Of a DNA stretch of 44,590 nt, positions 15,595 to 26,059 are shown piece by piece (the first letter of the stretch is position 1; every line of letters starts with the position of its first letter). Below the pieces are notes generated by a model that made no database searches, was not told the DNA's origin, and was given only the letters and a program-made list of their open reading frames with translations. The stretch covers positions 1 to 44,590 of the forward strand of contig JAICXJ010000025.1 in the NCBI GenBank assembly GCA_025980465.1, in the 5' to 3' direction. This DNA is from Frankiales bacterium (GTDB taxonomy: Bacteria; Actinomycetota; Actinomycetes; JAFAQI01). The position numbers and the translations under genes were made by a program.

Positions 15595-16830
15595 CCCGCC
15601 GCGGATCGAGACGTCCAACACCTCGACCGTGTGTCGCAACTCGATGGTCTCACCGCGGCGGGCCAGGGCGCTTCTCACCTGCATCAGACAACCGGGATTC
15701 GCGGTGATCACCATCGACGCCCCGGTCGCCACGATGTTGGCTGCCTTTCGGTCGCCGAGGGCGCGAGCGGTGTCCGGCTGAAGCAGGTTGTAGACCCCGG
15801 CCGACCCACAGCAGATGTCGGGTTCCGCGATCTCCCGGAGCTCGAGGTCTGGAATCCCGTAGAGCAGCTCGCGGGGCTGGGCCCTGACCCCCTGCGCATG
15901 CGAGAGATGGCACGCGTCGTGGTAGGCCGCCACCACCGGCACGGGGTGGCGAGGCGCAACCGGCCCGAGTTCTGCAAGCAGTTCGCTGACGTCGCGGCAC
16001 TTGGACGAGAACGCAGCGGCGCGCTCAGCCCATTCGGGATCGTCGGCGAGCACCCGCGCATAGTCCTTCATCGACGAGCCGCAGCCGGCTGCGTTAACCA
16101 CGATGTAGTCGACGCTGGCGTCGTCGAAGACGGCAATGAGTGCCTTTGCGCGGTCGATCGCCTCTTGCTCACGGCCCGAGTGCAGCGACAGTGCGCCGCA
16201 ACACTGCTGGGACCTTGGAACGACGACTTCACAGCCCTCTGCCGCCAGCACCCGGACCGTCGCGGCATTCACGCCTGGAAAGAACTCCCGCTGGACACAG
16301 CCGCTGAGCATGCCGACCGTGGCCCGCTTCGTCCCGACAGGAGGCGTCAACTCGGCGAGCCGGTCACGCTTCCCGAGCTCGGGCAGCAACTCCTCCATCG
16401 AGCGCAACGTCGCAGGGAGCATCGGTGCAACGACCCGTGACAGCCCGAGCCGCTGGTAGACCCGCAGCGGTTTGCGGAGCGCGCGCAGCCGGCGCGGGTA
16501 AGGGAAGGTCGCGAAGATCAGCCGGCGGAGCAGGGCATCGCGTCGGGACCGATCGGCGACCTGCTCGACCTCACCGCGCGTTGCCTCGATCAGTGCGTCG
16601 TACTGCACCCCTGACGGGCACGCTGTCACACACGACATGCAGCCGAGACAGGCATCGATGTGGCGGACGATCGTGTCGTCGATCGCGGCCCCCTCGACCG
16701 CCTGCTTCATCAGATAGATCCGGCCGCGCGGCGAGTCCATCTCCTCGCCCCAGAGCAGGTACGTCGGGCAACTCGGCAGACAGAATCCGCAATGCACGCA
16801 GTCGGAAATCAGGTCGCGGTCGATCTGCAC
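15589..16830 (-). CDS. glcF: Glycolate oxidase iron-sulfur subunit
   Basis: The 413-residue protein has two [4Fe-4S] motifs at its N-terminus, CVHCGFCLPSCP (residue 11 on) and CLGCMSCVTACP (about 62 on). Two cysteine-rich CCG domains follow, shown by QQCCGALSLHSG and DICCGSAGVYNL with YHDACHLSHAQG. It takes electrons from the GlcD/GlcE flavins and passes them to the respiratory chain. GTG 16830 overlaps the glcE stop by one base. It is the last gene of aceB-glcD-glcE-glcF. Confidence 0.93.
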   Translation of the reverse strand: MQIDRDLISDCVHCGFCLPSCPTYLLWGEEMDSPRGRIYLMKQAVEGAAIDDTIVRHIDACLGCMSCVTACPSGVQYDALIEATRGEVEQVADRSRRDALLRRLIFATFPYPRRLRALRKPLRVYQRLGLSRVVAPMLPATLRSMEELLPELGKRDRLAELTPPVGTKRATVGMLSGCVQREFFPGVNAATVRVLAAEGCEVVVPRSQQCCGALSLHSGREQEAIDRAKALIAVFDDASVDYIVVNAAGCGSSMKDYARVLADDPEWAERAAAFSSKCRDVSELLAELGPVAPRHPVPVVAAYHDACHLSHAQGVRAQPRELLYGIPDLELREIAEPDICCGSAGVYNLLQPDTARALGDRKAANIVATGASMVITANPGCLMQVRSALARRGETIELRHTVEVLDVSIRGGL

Positions 16831-17981
16831 TAGATCCCTCCGACGAAGCGACCGGGTGACATCCGGTGCTCCGGGTCGAATTGGTCCTTGATACGCCGCA
16901 TGACGTCGATGCCTCGGGCGGGACCCCAGACATCGATCTGCTTCTTGAGCTCCACGGGCGCCTCGACCACTACGACACCACCGTCGTATGCGGCCAGCGC
17001 CGTCCGCAACACCTCGATCACCTCGGTCTCGACGTACGCAGCGCCCAGCCAGGTCACGCCGCTACCGACGTGCGCTCGCAGCTCCGCCTCGGGAAGCGTG
17101 TCTCGGACCACTGCGAGCACCTCGGTGAGAGCGCCGATCCGGTGGGTCAGTTTCAGGCCGTAACCGCTGGGCCTCCAGGGCCGCGCACCGAAACCGGCCG
17201 GAACGGTGTCCGTCACCTCACCGACCTCACCGCCGGTCGAGGCGAGTACAGCCACGACGTCCGCCGCCTGCTGTGTCGCGGCGGACTCGATCGATTCGAA
17301 GACCGCGGTCATGGTGGCGCCGTCCCACTCCATCGCGGTCGGCACCGCGCCTGAGGCATAAACACGCTGCGCGGCGACGGCCGGTTCGTCGGTCGCCACC
17401 GTGACAACCCGGCGGGCGGGCGCCAGCGGATGGAGGCGGAACGTGCACTCCGCGATGACCCCGAGGGTTCCGAACGAACCCGTGAACAACTTGCCCAGGT
17501 CGTAGCCCGCGACGTTCTTGACGACCTTGCCACCGGACTTCGCGACGGTGCCATCGACCAGCACGACCGTGAGCCCGATCAACAGGTCGCGAGGGGTGCC
17601 GTAGCGGAGACGGCGCGGTCCGCTCGCCGCGGCGGCGACAATCCCGCCGGCCGTTGCTCCGACCTCGGGGGGGTCCAGCGCAAGCCACTGGCCGGCGCTC
17701 GCGACATGTCGCTGCACATCGGCCAGTGGCGCGCCGGCCTGCACGGTGATGACCAGATCGCCGGCCGCATGCTCGAGGATCCGGTTCATGCTTGCGGTGC
17801 TGATGAGGACGTCGAGGCCGGTCGGCGCTGCACCCTGGTTGATCTTGCTGCCTCCGCCGATGACGCCGACCACCTCGCCGGCGGCGGCCGCCGCCCGCAT
17901 CACGTTCGTGAGGTCGGCGAGGTTGAGCGGCCGCGCGGTCCGCGCCGGGCTCACCCCCGCCACGGTGCGGTCAGAAGACAT
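16830..17981 (-). CDS. glcE: Glycolate oxidase FAD-binding subunit
   Basis: A 383-residue FAD_binding_4 (PCMH-type) protein. The FAD-binding part shows VVGVIGGGSKINQGAAP, DPPEVGATAGGIVAAAASGPRR and KSGGKVVKNVAGYDLGKLFTGSFGTLG. GlcE is homologous to GlcD but shorter and is needed with GlcD and GlcF for glycolate oxidation to glyoxylate. ATG 17981 overlaps the glcD 3' end by 11 nt, and the 3' end overlaps the glcF start by 1 nt, so translation is coupled along the unit. The C-terminus carries DQFDPEHRMSPGRFVGGI, the usual family end. Confidence 0.93.
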   Translation of the reverse strand: MSSDRTVAGVSPARTARPLNLADLTNVMRAAAAAGEVVGVIGGGSKINQGAAPTGLDVLISTASMNRILEHAAGDLVITVQAGAPLADVQRHVASAGQWLALDPPEVGATAGGIVAAAASGPRRLRYGTPRDLLIGLTVVLVDGTVAKSGGKVVKNVAGYDLGKLFTGSFGTLGVIAECTFRLHPLAPARRVVTVATDEPAVAAQRVYASGAVPTAMEWDGATMTAVFESIESAATQQAADVVAVLASTGGEVGEVTDTVPAGFGARPWRPSGYGLKLTHRIGALTEVLAVVRDTLPEAELRAHVGSGVTWLGAAYVETEVIEVLRTALAAYDGGVVVVEAPVELKKQIDVWGPARGIDVMRRIKDQFDPEHRMSPGRFVGGI

Positions 17982-19428
17982 CGGCGACGCCGGCTTCTTG
18001 GAGCGGGTGAACCCCGCTGCGCCGACCGGGCCGCTCGCCACACAGCCGTGGCGTCGGGAAGATCTTGCCGGGATTGCAGATCCCGTCCGGGTCGAACGCG
18101 CACCGGACGAGCTGCATAACGTCGAGGTCGATCTCGTTGAACATCTTGCCCATGTGCAGCTTCTTGTCGTGACCGACACCATGCTCGCCCGTGATCGAGC
18201 CGCCGTGTTCGAGGCAGAGGTCGATGATGCGGTTGGACACGGTCTCGGCGCGCTCGGTCTCGCCCTTGCTCTCGTCGAACAGCACGAGCGGATGGAGGTT
18301 GCCGTCCCCGGCATGGAAGACGTTCGCGACCCGCACGCCGGCTGCCGTCGCGACCTCCTCCACGGCGGCCAGCACCTGTGCGAGCGCGGTGCGCGGGATG
18401 ACTCCGTCCTGCACGATGTAGTCCGGGCTGATTCGCCCCACCGCGGCAAAGGCCGACTTACGGCCCTTCCAGATGACCGCCCGCTCGGCATCGTTGGACG
18501 CAACCCGGATCTCGTACGCGCGTGCCTGCCGGCATAGCCGCTCGACATCGGCGAGGTTGGCCTCGACCTCGCAGGTCGGACCGTCGAGCTCGACGATCAG
18601 GACGGCGCCGGCACCAGCCGGGTAGTCCGGGGCGACGGCAGCCTCCGCCGCCTCGATCGCCAGGGCATCCATCATTTCGATCGCCGCCGGAAGGACACCG
18701 GCGGCGATGATGGCGCTCACGGCGGCTCCGGCAGCCTCGATGCTGTCGAAAGCGGCGAGCAGTGTCTGCACTGCCTGCGGGCTGCGGCTCAGTCGCACCG
18801 TCGCCTCGGTGACGACAGCGAGGGTGCCCTCACTGCCGACGAGCGCGCCGACGACGTCGTACCCGACCGGGTCCGGGGCGAGGCCGCCGAATCGTTCGAC
18901 TGATCCGCCGGGCATCACCACCTGCAGCCCGGTCACGTGATGCGCCGTGAATCCGTACTTGAGGCAGTGAGCTCCGCCGGAGTTCTCGGCGATGTTGCCG
19001 CCGATCGAGCAGATCTGCTGGCTGGAGGGATCAGGCGCGTAGTAATAGCCGTCCGACGCCACTGCGGTCGTGAGGTGAGCGTTGATGACGCCGGGCCCCA
19101 CGACCGCCCGCTCATCCGGCACCGCGAGGTCGACGATCCGGTTCATCCGCGACAGGACGATCAGTACGCCGTCCTCGCGCGGCAGCGCGCCGCCGGACAG
19201 CCCGGTCCCTGATCCGCGGGCAACGAACGGGATGCCTCGCTCGGCGCACCGGCTGACGACATACGCGACGTCATCGGTCGTCTTCGCCAGAACCACGACG
19301 CCCGGCGTACACCGGTAGGAGGCCAGCCCGTCGCACTCGTACGTGCGAAGCGCCATCGGCTCGGTGACGACGGCATCTGATCCCAGACGGCCGAGGAACT
19401 CGACCGTCAGCTCGGACAGGGCGCTCAG
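17971..19428 (-). CDS. glcD: Glycolate oxidase catalytic FAD subunit
   Basis: A roughly 485-residue FAD-linked oxidase with FAD_binding_4 motifs FVARGSGTGLSGGALP, YYYAPDPSSQQICSIGGNIAENSGG and LVGSEGTLAVVTEATV. The C-terminal FAD-oxidase domain contains HAGDGNLHPLVLFD, GSITGEHGVGHDKK and FDPDGICNPGKIFP. It oxidises glycolate (or D-lactate) to the oxoacid. The start is a problem. Homology begins near SALSELTVEFLGRLGSD, but no in-frame ATG, GTG or TTG lies close to it. CTG 19428 is my tentative start; ATG 19356 would remove the first helix and GTG 19527 would overlap aceB by 89 nt. It follows aceB by 10 nt or less. Confidence 0.85.
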   Translation of the reverse strand: MSALSELTVEFLGRLGSDAVVTEPMALRTYECDGLASYRCTPGVVVLAKTTDDVAYVVSRCAERGIPFVARGSGTGLSGGALPREDGVLIVLSRMNRIVDLAVPDERAVVGPGVINAHLTTAVASDGYYYAPDPSSQQICSIGGNIAENSGGAHCLKYGFTAHHVTGLQVVMPGGSVERFGGLAPDPVGYDVVGALVGSEGTLAVVTEATVRLSRSPQAVQTLLAAFDSIEAAGAAVSAIIAAGVLPAAIEMMDALAIEAAEAAVAPDYPAGAGAVLIVELDGPTCEVEANLADVERLCRQARAYEIRVASNDAERAVIWKGRKSAFAAVGRISPDYIVQDGVIPRTALAQVLAAVEEVATAAGVRVANVFHAGDGNLHPLVLFDESKGETERAETVSNRIIDLCLEHGGSITGEHGVGHDKKLHMGKMFNEIDLDVMQLVRCAFDPDGICNPGKIFPTPRLCGERPGRRSGVHPLQEAGVADVF

Positions 19429-19438
19429 AGCGGCACTC

Positions 19439-21055
<1,617 letters not shown>

Positions 21056-21118
21056 CGTTGATCTCCTCTGTACGACACATTCGCTGGCAGGCCCTAGGTT
21101 ACCGGCGGGTTTCTCGGC

Positions 21119-21829
21119 TCACCCGCGGCGCTTGAGCAGCCACCGAATGAGGAGGAGGAGGACGAGACCCCCGACCACCATCGGGAGCTTCGAGCGCTCC
21201 CCGGTCACGACGGTGGCTCCACTGCTCGGGCTCGGGACTGCCGTCGGCGTCGCGGTGGGCGCCGGGGTCGGCGGCTTTGCCGGCGCCTTCGCGGCGGCCG
21301 GCACCGGCTCCGGCTCGCTGGCGGCTTGCGGCTCGCTGTTGACCGCCGCGCGGGCAGCCGCCGGCTCGGTTCGCTGCGGCCGCGGCACCGGCGTACCGGG
21401 TGGGTGGCGCTCGAACGATGCGACCATCGCGTTGCCGAAGCCGGAAAGCACGCGGGTCCAGCCGTGCTCGTCAGCGTCCGCCGCACGGCCGGTTGCCTCG
21501 ATGTCGGCGGTAGCGGCGAGCCCGCTGCCGCCGTCCTCATCCCGGACCGAGACGCTGACGGTCGCCGCAAGCGAGCCGTCGCCGCGCGCCTCCGTACCAC
21601 TCAGCGCGATCGTCGCGGCGTTCTCGCCCTCCGCGGACGATGAGGCGCGAGCAGTGATTCGGTAGGTCACCTGGGTCGACGGCCGCACCCGGAGCGACCC
21701 GACGACCTGGTCACCGTCGCGCGTGAGGTTGGCGCCGGGAAGCAGACCGAGTACGACGTCGATGTCGATGAGGCGGTCCCAAACGTCGCTCGCGCTCGCC
21801 GCGATGACGCCGGTGTAGGTGACCCGCAT
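21119..21829 (-). CDS. CoxG/SRPBCC-type protein with C-terminal membrane anchor
   Basis: Residues 1-145 form a START-like SRPBCC domain of the carbon monoxide dehydrogenase subunit G type (VIAASASDVWDRLIDIDVVLGLLPG). A Pro/Ala-rich linker of about 70 residues follows, then a single C-terminal span (KLPMVVGGLVLLLLIRWLL) with KRRG. In Oligotropha CoxG helps attach CO dehydrogenase to the membrane. No cox genes are here, so the role is open; lipid or hydrophobic ligand binding at the membrane is possible. A ribosome binding site overlaps the stop region of the upstream TIGR03085 gene. Confidence 0.85.
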   Translation of the reverse strand: MRVTYTGVIAASASDVWDRLIDIDVVLGLLPGANLTRDGDQVVGSLRVRPSTQVTYRITARASSSAEGENAATIALSGTEARGDGSLAATVSVSVRDEDGGSGLAATADIEATGRAADADEHGWTRVLSGFGNAMVASFERHPPGTPVPRPQRTEPAAARAAVNSEPQAASEPEPVPAAAKAPAKPPTPAPTATPTAVPSPSSGATVVTGERSKLPMVVGGLVLLLLIRWLLKRRG

Positions 21830-21841
21830 GCCCGAAGTCTC

Positions 21842-22486
21842 CTACACGCCGAGTTGGGCGGTCCGGACGCGCCCGATGGCGGCCTCGTCGCCGGTCAACT
21901 CGACTGCGGCAATGTCCTTGCGGTTGAACGAGTAGAGGAACACCTCTGCGACATCGCCGTAGAGCCGCACCCGATCGCCCGATCCACCGATCACGGCACG
22001 GTCGCCTTGCGCGGTGACGACCTCGAGCTGGACGCCTTTCACGTGCCGGTAGGACAACCGCAGGATTCGGCGGAGCCTGGTCCACATCACGCGCTCCATG
22101 TCCGCCGGGAGCTCGCGCCGGTCGAGGCCGTTCATTCGGCGGACGTCCTCGTGGTGGACGAAGAACTCATGCAGGTTCATCAGCTCGTCAGTGAGCCGTA
22201 GCGGGAAGGGCGGACCTGCTTCCAGCCGCGACAGGACGTGTTCGTAGTCGTGAACCCGCAAGACACTTCGCATGGTGCGCTCGGCATACCCAGCAAGCGG
22301 ACCGCCAATGACACCGCCGGCGGCGTCGGGTCGGCGTTCCCTGATGTAGAGGTGCGCGGCGAGGTCCGCGGTCGTCCATCCGCCGCACGCGGTGGGTGCG
22401 TCCGGCCCGAGCGAGCGACACAACTCGACGAGCTGGACCCGCTCCTGGTGCGCCCACTTACTCACGTGCTGGAGCCTAAGCGACAT
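21842..22486 (-). CDS. TIGR03085/maleylpyruvate isomerase-like metal-binding protein
   Basis: A 214-residue four-helix protein of the DinB/mycothiol-dependent isomerase superfamily. It contains GPDAPTACGGWTTADLAAHLYIRERRPDA and a later MNLHEFFVHHEDVRRMNGL, giving three candidate metal-binding histidines. Members often use mycothiol, but the reaction is unknown for this subgroup. GGAGG five bases before ATG 22486 fixes the start. It is divergent from the acyl reductase block, sharing an intergenic region of about 90 bp that contains a large dyad, and is co-oriented with the CoxG-like gene. Confidence 0.88.
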   Translation of the reverse strand: MSLRLQHVSKWAHQERVQLVELCRSLGPDAPTACGGWTTADLAAHLYIRERRPDAAGGVIGGPLAGYAERTMRSVLRVHDYEHVLSRLEAGPPFPLRLTDELMNLHEFFVHHEDVRRMNGLDRRELPADMERVMWTRLRRILRLSYRHVKGVQLEVVTAQGDRAVIGGSGDRVRLYGDVAEVFLYSFNRKDIAAVELTGDEAAIGRVRTAQLGV

Positions 22487-22500
22487 CGGATCCTCCAACC

Positions 22501-22542
22501 TGTCAGCAGCTGCGGGTGCTATAGCCCCCGCTGGCGCTGACA
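22501..22542. promoter_or_regulatory. 42-bp imperfect dyad in the divergent promoter region
   Basis: TGTCAGC (22501-22507) and GCTGACA (22536-22542) are exact inverted arms. The centre GCTATAGC (22518-22525) shares exactly the same axis, 22521.5. Across the 42 bp, 17 of 21 symmetric positions pair. The dyad lies directly upstream of the start region of the acyl reductase block and of the divergent TIGR03085 gene. It fits an operator for a TetR-like or similar dimer, or an RNA hairpin for the TIGR03085 gene leader. Confidence 0.65.
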
Positions 22543-22564
22543 ACTTCGACTTGGGCGCTCTGCC

Positions 22565-22570
22565 TAGGAT
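22565..22570 (+). promoter_or_regulatory. -10 box of the acyl reductase block, probably leaderless
   Basis: TAGGAT lies seven bases before GTG 22578, and no ribosome binding site precedes that codon. The ATG at 22569 falls inside the box and would not be in the transcript. Confidence 0.5.
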
Positions 22571-22577
22571 GCGAGCC

Positions 22578-24881
22578 GTGGCCACGGTTCCGCTCGCGCA
22601 GGCCCCGCTCGCAGAAACCCTGTCTGGCAAGCGGGTACTGATCACCGGTGCGACCGGGTTCGTCGGCGAAGCGCTCCTCGAGCGGCTGCTGCACGACCTG
22701 CCCGAGACCAGCGTCGTCGTCGTCGTACGTCGCAAGGGGATGACCTCCGCAACCGAACGGGTCGAGCAGTTGCTCAACGGTGCGGCGTTCGAACGGCTGC
22801 GTGCCCGCGACGGCGCAGCAGCGGTTCAGGCCCTTGTGGGCACCCGGATCACCGTGCTCGAGGGTGACCTGGACTCGATCCCCGCGCTCCCCGCGGACCT
22901 CGACCTCGTCATCCACTGCGCCGGCGAGGTCTCGTTCGACCCGCCGATCGACGAGGGGTTCGCGACAAACCTGCACGGGACGCTGAACCTGCTCGCCGCG
23001 ATCGACTCCAGCGGCGCGACTCCTCACTACTTGCACGTCTCCACGGCGTACGTCGCAGGCCGCCAGCAAGGTCACATCCGCGAGGGACGGCTCGATCACA
23101 ACGTCGATTGGCGGTACGAAGCCGAGCTCGCGGCGCAGTTGCGGGAGCGGGTCGAGATCGACAGTCGCTCGGCCAAGCAGCTCGCGACGTTCAGCAACGA
23201 AGCGGAGAACCAGCACGGTGTCACCGGCGCCTCCTCGATCTCGGCGGAGGCCGAGAAGCGGCGCGCATCCTGGGTCGCCAAGCAACTCGTGGATGCCGGC
23301 CGGGAGCGGGGCCGCAGCCTCGGGTGGACCGACTGCTACACGTTCACCAAGGCCATGGCTGAGCGCGCAGTGGAGGAGACCGCCACCCACCTTCCGGTGA
23401 CGGTGCTGCGGCCGAGCATCATCGAGAGCGCCCTCGAGCAGCCGTTCCCGGGCTGGATCCAGGGCTTCAAGATGGCCGAGCCGATCATCCTTGCCTTCGG
23501 CCGTGGCGATCTTCCTGAGTTCCCCGCCATCCCCGACGGGGTGCTCGACGTGATTCCGGTCGACCTCGTCGTCAACGCGACCCTCGCCGCCGCGGCGCAG
23601 ACCCCGGAGCCGGGCACTCCGGCGTACTACACGATCTGCTCAGGCGCCCGGAACCCGCTGCTGTTCGGTCGCCTGTACGAGCTGGTCCGCGAGTACTTCA
23701 TCGAGCACCCGATGGTGCAGCGTGATCGCGGCGAGGTGAAGGTCCCGCAGTGGAACTGGCCGGGATCGGCGCGGGTGGGACAGCTCATCCGGCTCGGCGA
23801 GCGCGCCCAGCGCACCGCCGACCGGGTCGTCACCCACCTGCCGCGGTCCAACCGCACCCGCGACTGGGCGCGCTCCCTCGATCGCCAGCGCGGCCGGCTG
23901 GAGTTCCTTCGCCGCTACTACGACCTCTACCAGCCGTATACCGAAGCCGAGCTGCACTTCACCGACAACGCGACCTTCGGGCTGCACCAGGGCCTGCACC
24001 CGGATGACATCGCCCGCTTCGGCTTCGACGCCAGCATCATCGACTGGCCGCACTACCTGCAGGACGTTCATGTGCCTGCGGTGGTCGCGCCGATGACCAC
24101 GTTGTCGGCGATGCGGGGGGTACGACCCGAACCAACCCGGACCGTCGTGAACGGGGCATCGAACATCGTCGCCGTGTTCGATATGGACGGGACCCTGCTC
24201 TCGAGCAACGTCGTCGAGTCCTACCTGCAGCTCCGGCTGCCCGAGCTGAGTCTGCCGGCGAAGGCCCGCGAGGTCAGCGAGGTGGCTCGCGCGTTGCCGC
24301 GCTGGCTCGCCACCGAGCGAAAGGACCGGTCGGCGTTCCTCCGCATGGTGTACCGGCGCTATGACGGCGCGTCGCTCGCCGAGCTCGAGCAGATCGTCGA
24401 CGATGACATCCGCCCTACGATGCTGACCCGGCTCGCGCCCTCGGCGGTCCGCGCATTGCGCGAGCATCGCGCCGCCGGTCACCATCTCGTCCTTGTCACC
24501 GGCGCGGTCAGCCCGCTCACTCGGCCGCTTGCCCCACTCTTCGACGAGATCGTGGCCGCCGAGCTGCAGGTCGACGCGCACGGTCGCTGCACCGGCCTGC
24601 TCAAGCGGCCACCGCTCGTCGGCGAGGCTCGCGCCTCGTGGCTGCACCACCGCGCCGCCGAAGCCGGCTGGGACCTGGCCGCGAGCTACGCCTACGGCGA
24701 CTCGACGAGCGACCTTCCACTGTTGCGAGCGGTCGGCCACCCGGTCGTGATCGATCCCGACGTTGTCCTGTCGCGGGTGGCCCGTAAGGAGCGCTGGCCG
24801 GTCGAGATCTGGCACCAGGGCACCGCTCCTCGCCGCGACGAGACCACTCCACCGCCGCGCACCCTGAGAGCGGTCCGGTGA
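22578..24881 (+). CDS. Fatty acyl-CoA reductase (SDR) fused to HAD-IB phosphatase
   Basis: A 767-residue fusion. The N-terminal part (about 1-500) is an extended SDR of the thioester reductase/FAR type. It has VLITGATGFVGEALLERLL for NADP(H), HVSTAYVAG, and the catalytic pair YTFTK near residue 254. It also has the FAR-like GGVxDVIPVDLVVNA-type segment seen here as GVLDVIPVDLVVNATLA. The C-terminal part (about 530-767) is a HAD-IB phosphatase with VFDMDGTLLSSN (Asp nucleophile near 535), LVTGAVS and YAYGDSTSDLPLL. The first part should reduce an acyl thioester to aldehyde or alcohol, the second remove a phosphate. The gene is first of four with 4-nt overlaps. ATG 22569 is an alternative start. 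Confidence 0.88.
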   Translation: MATVPLAQAPLAETLSGKRVLITGATGFVGEALLERLLHDLPETSVVVVVRRKGMTSATERVEQLLNGAAFERLRARDGAAAVQALVGTRITVLEGDLDSIPALPADLDLVIHCAGEVSFDPPIDEGFATNLHGTLNLLAAIDSSGATPHYLHVSTAYVAGRQQGHIREGRLDHNVDWRYEAELAAQLRERVEIDSRSAKQLATFSNEAENQHGVTGASSISAEAEKRRASWVAKQLVDAGRERGRSLGWTDCYTFTKAMAERAVEETATHLPVTVLRPSIIESALEQPFPGWIQGFKMAEPIILAFGRGDLPEFPAIPDGVLDVIPVDLVVNATLAAAAQTPEPGTPAYYTICSGARNPLLFGRLYELVREYFIEHPMVQRDRGEVKVPQWNWPGSARVGQLIRLGERAQRTADRVVTHLPRSNRTRDWARSLDRQRGRLEFLRRYYDLYQPYTEAELHFTDNATFGLHQGLHPDDIARFGFDASIIDWPHYLQDVHVPAVVAPMTTLSAMRGVRPEPTRTVVNGASNIVAVFDMDGTLLSSNVVESYLQLRLPELSLPAKAREVSEVARALPRWLATERKDRSAFLRMVYRRYDGASLAELEQIVDDDIRPTMLTRLAPSAVRALREHRAAGHHLVLVTGAVSPLTRPLAPLFDEIVAAELQVDAHGRCTGLLKRPPLVGEARASWLHHRAAEAGWDLAASYAYGDSTSDLPLLRAVGHPVVIDPDVVLSRVARKERWPVEIWHQGTAPRRDETTPPPRTLRAVR

Positions 24882-26059
24882 TCTCCGCCCTCGAGGTCTA
24901 CCGGTCGCTTCCGCGATACGTCGCAGCGCGAGCGGTCGGGCCCCGGCTGCCCGGGCTGCTCGCCGGACCGCTGGCTCCGCTACGGCTGGTCCACCGTGAC
25001 GGGCCACGCTCCCCCGGCGACGGCTGGGTGCGGGTGCGGCCGCGCCTGTCCGGGATCTGCGGCAGCGACCTGGCCACCCTGTCCGGCCACACCTCGCTGT
25101 ATTTCACCCCGCTGGTGTCGATGCCCTTCGTGCCCGGTCACGAGGTGATCGGCGAGACACTCGACGACGGTCCCGGCGTACCGACCGGAAGCCGGGTGGT
25201 CATCGATCCGATCCTGAGCTGCGTCGCCCGCGGTCTCGATGCTTGCCCGGCCTGCGCATCGGAGCAGCGCAACCGCTGCGACCGCATCACCGTCGGTCAT
25301 CTCGCGCCGGGACTGCAGACCGGGTTCTGTGCGGACACCGGCGGCGGCTGGAGTGGGCAGTTCGTCGCCCACGCGTCGCAGCTGCATGTCGTCCCGGACC
25401 ACCTACCCGACGAACGAGCCGTCCTGGTCGAGCCGCTCGCGTGCGCGGTCCACATCGCGCGCCGGGCAGCGCTTCCAGATAGCGGCTCAGCCCTCATCGT
25501 CGGAGCCGGCGCGGTCGGTCTGTTCACCGCGCTTGCACTACGGGAGCTCACCCCGGCGGGTCACGTGACCGTAGTCGCGAAGCACCGACGGCAGGCAGAG
25601 CTCGCGCACCGGCTCGGTGCCAGCGACGTGGTGAGCCCCGCTGAGGTAGCGGGGGCGGTACGACGCTCCACCCGGGCACTGCGACTCGAGCCGGAGCGGG
25701 GGCCGGCCTACCTGCTCGGCGGTGTCGACGTCGCGATCGACGCAGTCGGTTCACGACGTTCGATCGACACGGCACTGCGCAGTGTCCGCGCCGGCGGCCG
25801 CGTCGTGCTCGGTGGCGTACCCGGCGACGGGGTCGACATGACTCCCGCTTGGTTCCGGGAGCTCGACGTCACCGGCGCCTACGCGAGTGCAGGCGATGCG
25901 TTCGAGGTCGCCATGCGGCTGGCAGCGACCGCGCCGCTCGACGGGCTGCTCGGCGTCGCCTATCCGCTTAGCCGGTGGCGCGAGGCGCTCGACCACGCGC
26001 ATGACAGCGGGCGATTGGGAACATTGAAGGTCGCATTCGACTTGAGGAGCGCAGCGTGA
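24878..26059 (+). CDS. Zinc-dependent medium-chain alcohol dehydrogenase
   Basis: A 393-residue MDR protein with a GroES-like zinc domain (SGICGSDLATLSGH, PFVPGHEVIGE) and structural-zinc cysteines in CPACASEQRNRC plus one Cys ahead of it. A Rossmann domain (ALIVGAGAVGLFTALAL) follows, then IDAVGSRRSIDTALRSVRAGGRVVLGG. It would interconvert an alcohol and aldehyde or ketone with NAD(P). The substrate cannot be read, but the GTG start overlaps the acyl reductase stop by four bases, so a lipid-derived alcohol or aldehyde is likely. The 40 N-terminal residues before the catalytic domain are unusually long. Confidence 0.9.
   Translation: MISALEVYRSLPRYVAARAVGPRLPGLLAGPLAPLRLVHRDGPRSPGDGWVRVRPRLSGICGSDLATLSGHTSLYFTPLVSMPFVPGHEVIGETLDDGPGVPTGSRVVIDPILSCVARGLDACPACASEQRNRCDRITVGHLAPGLQTGFCADTGGGWSGQFVAHASQLHVVPDHLPDERAVLVEPLACAVHIARRAALPDSGSALIVGAGAVGLFTALALRELTPAGHVTVVAKHRRQAELAHRLGASDVVSPAEVAGAVRRSTRALRLEPERGPAYLLGGVDVAIDAVGSRRSIDTALRSVRAGGRVVLGGVPGDGVDMTPAWFRELDVTGAYASAGDAFEVAMRLAATAPLDGLLGVAYPLSRWREALDHAHDSGRLGTLKVAFDLRSAA

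Noticed and set aside
16830-18548. One very long frame running through glcE and into glcD.
   Set aside because: Only the part after 17981 has GlcE homology. The upstream part is antiframe over the real glcD gene and reads as low-complexity Arg/Ser.
21842-22777. Longer start for the TIGR03085 protein.
   Set aside because: The extra N-terminus would cross the dyad and the divergent acyl reductase start; GGAGG five bases before ATG 22486 gives a clear start.
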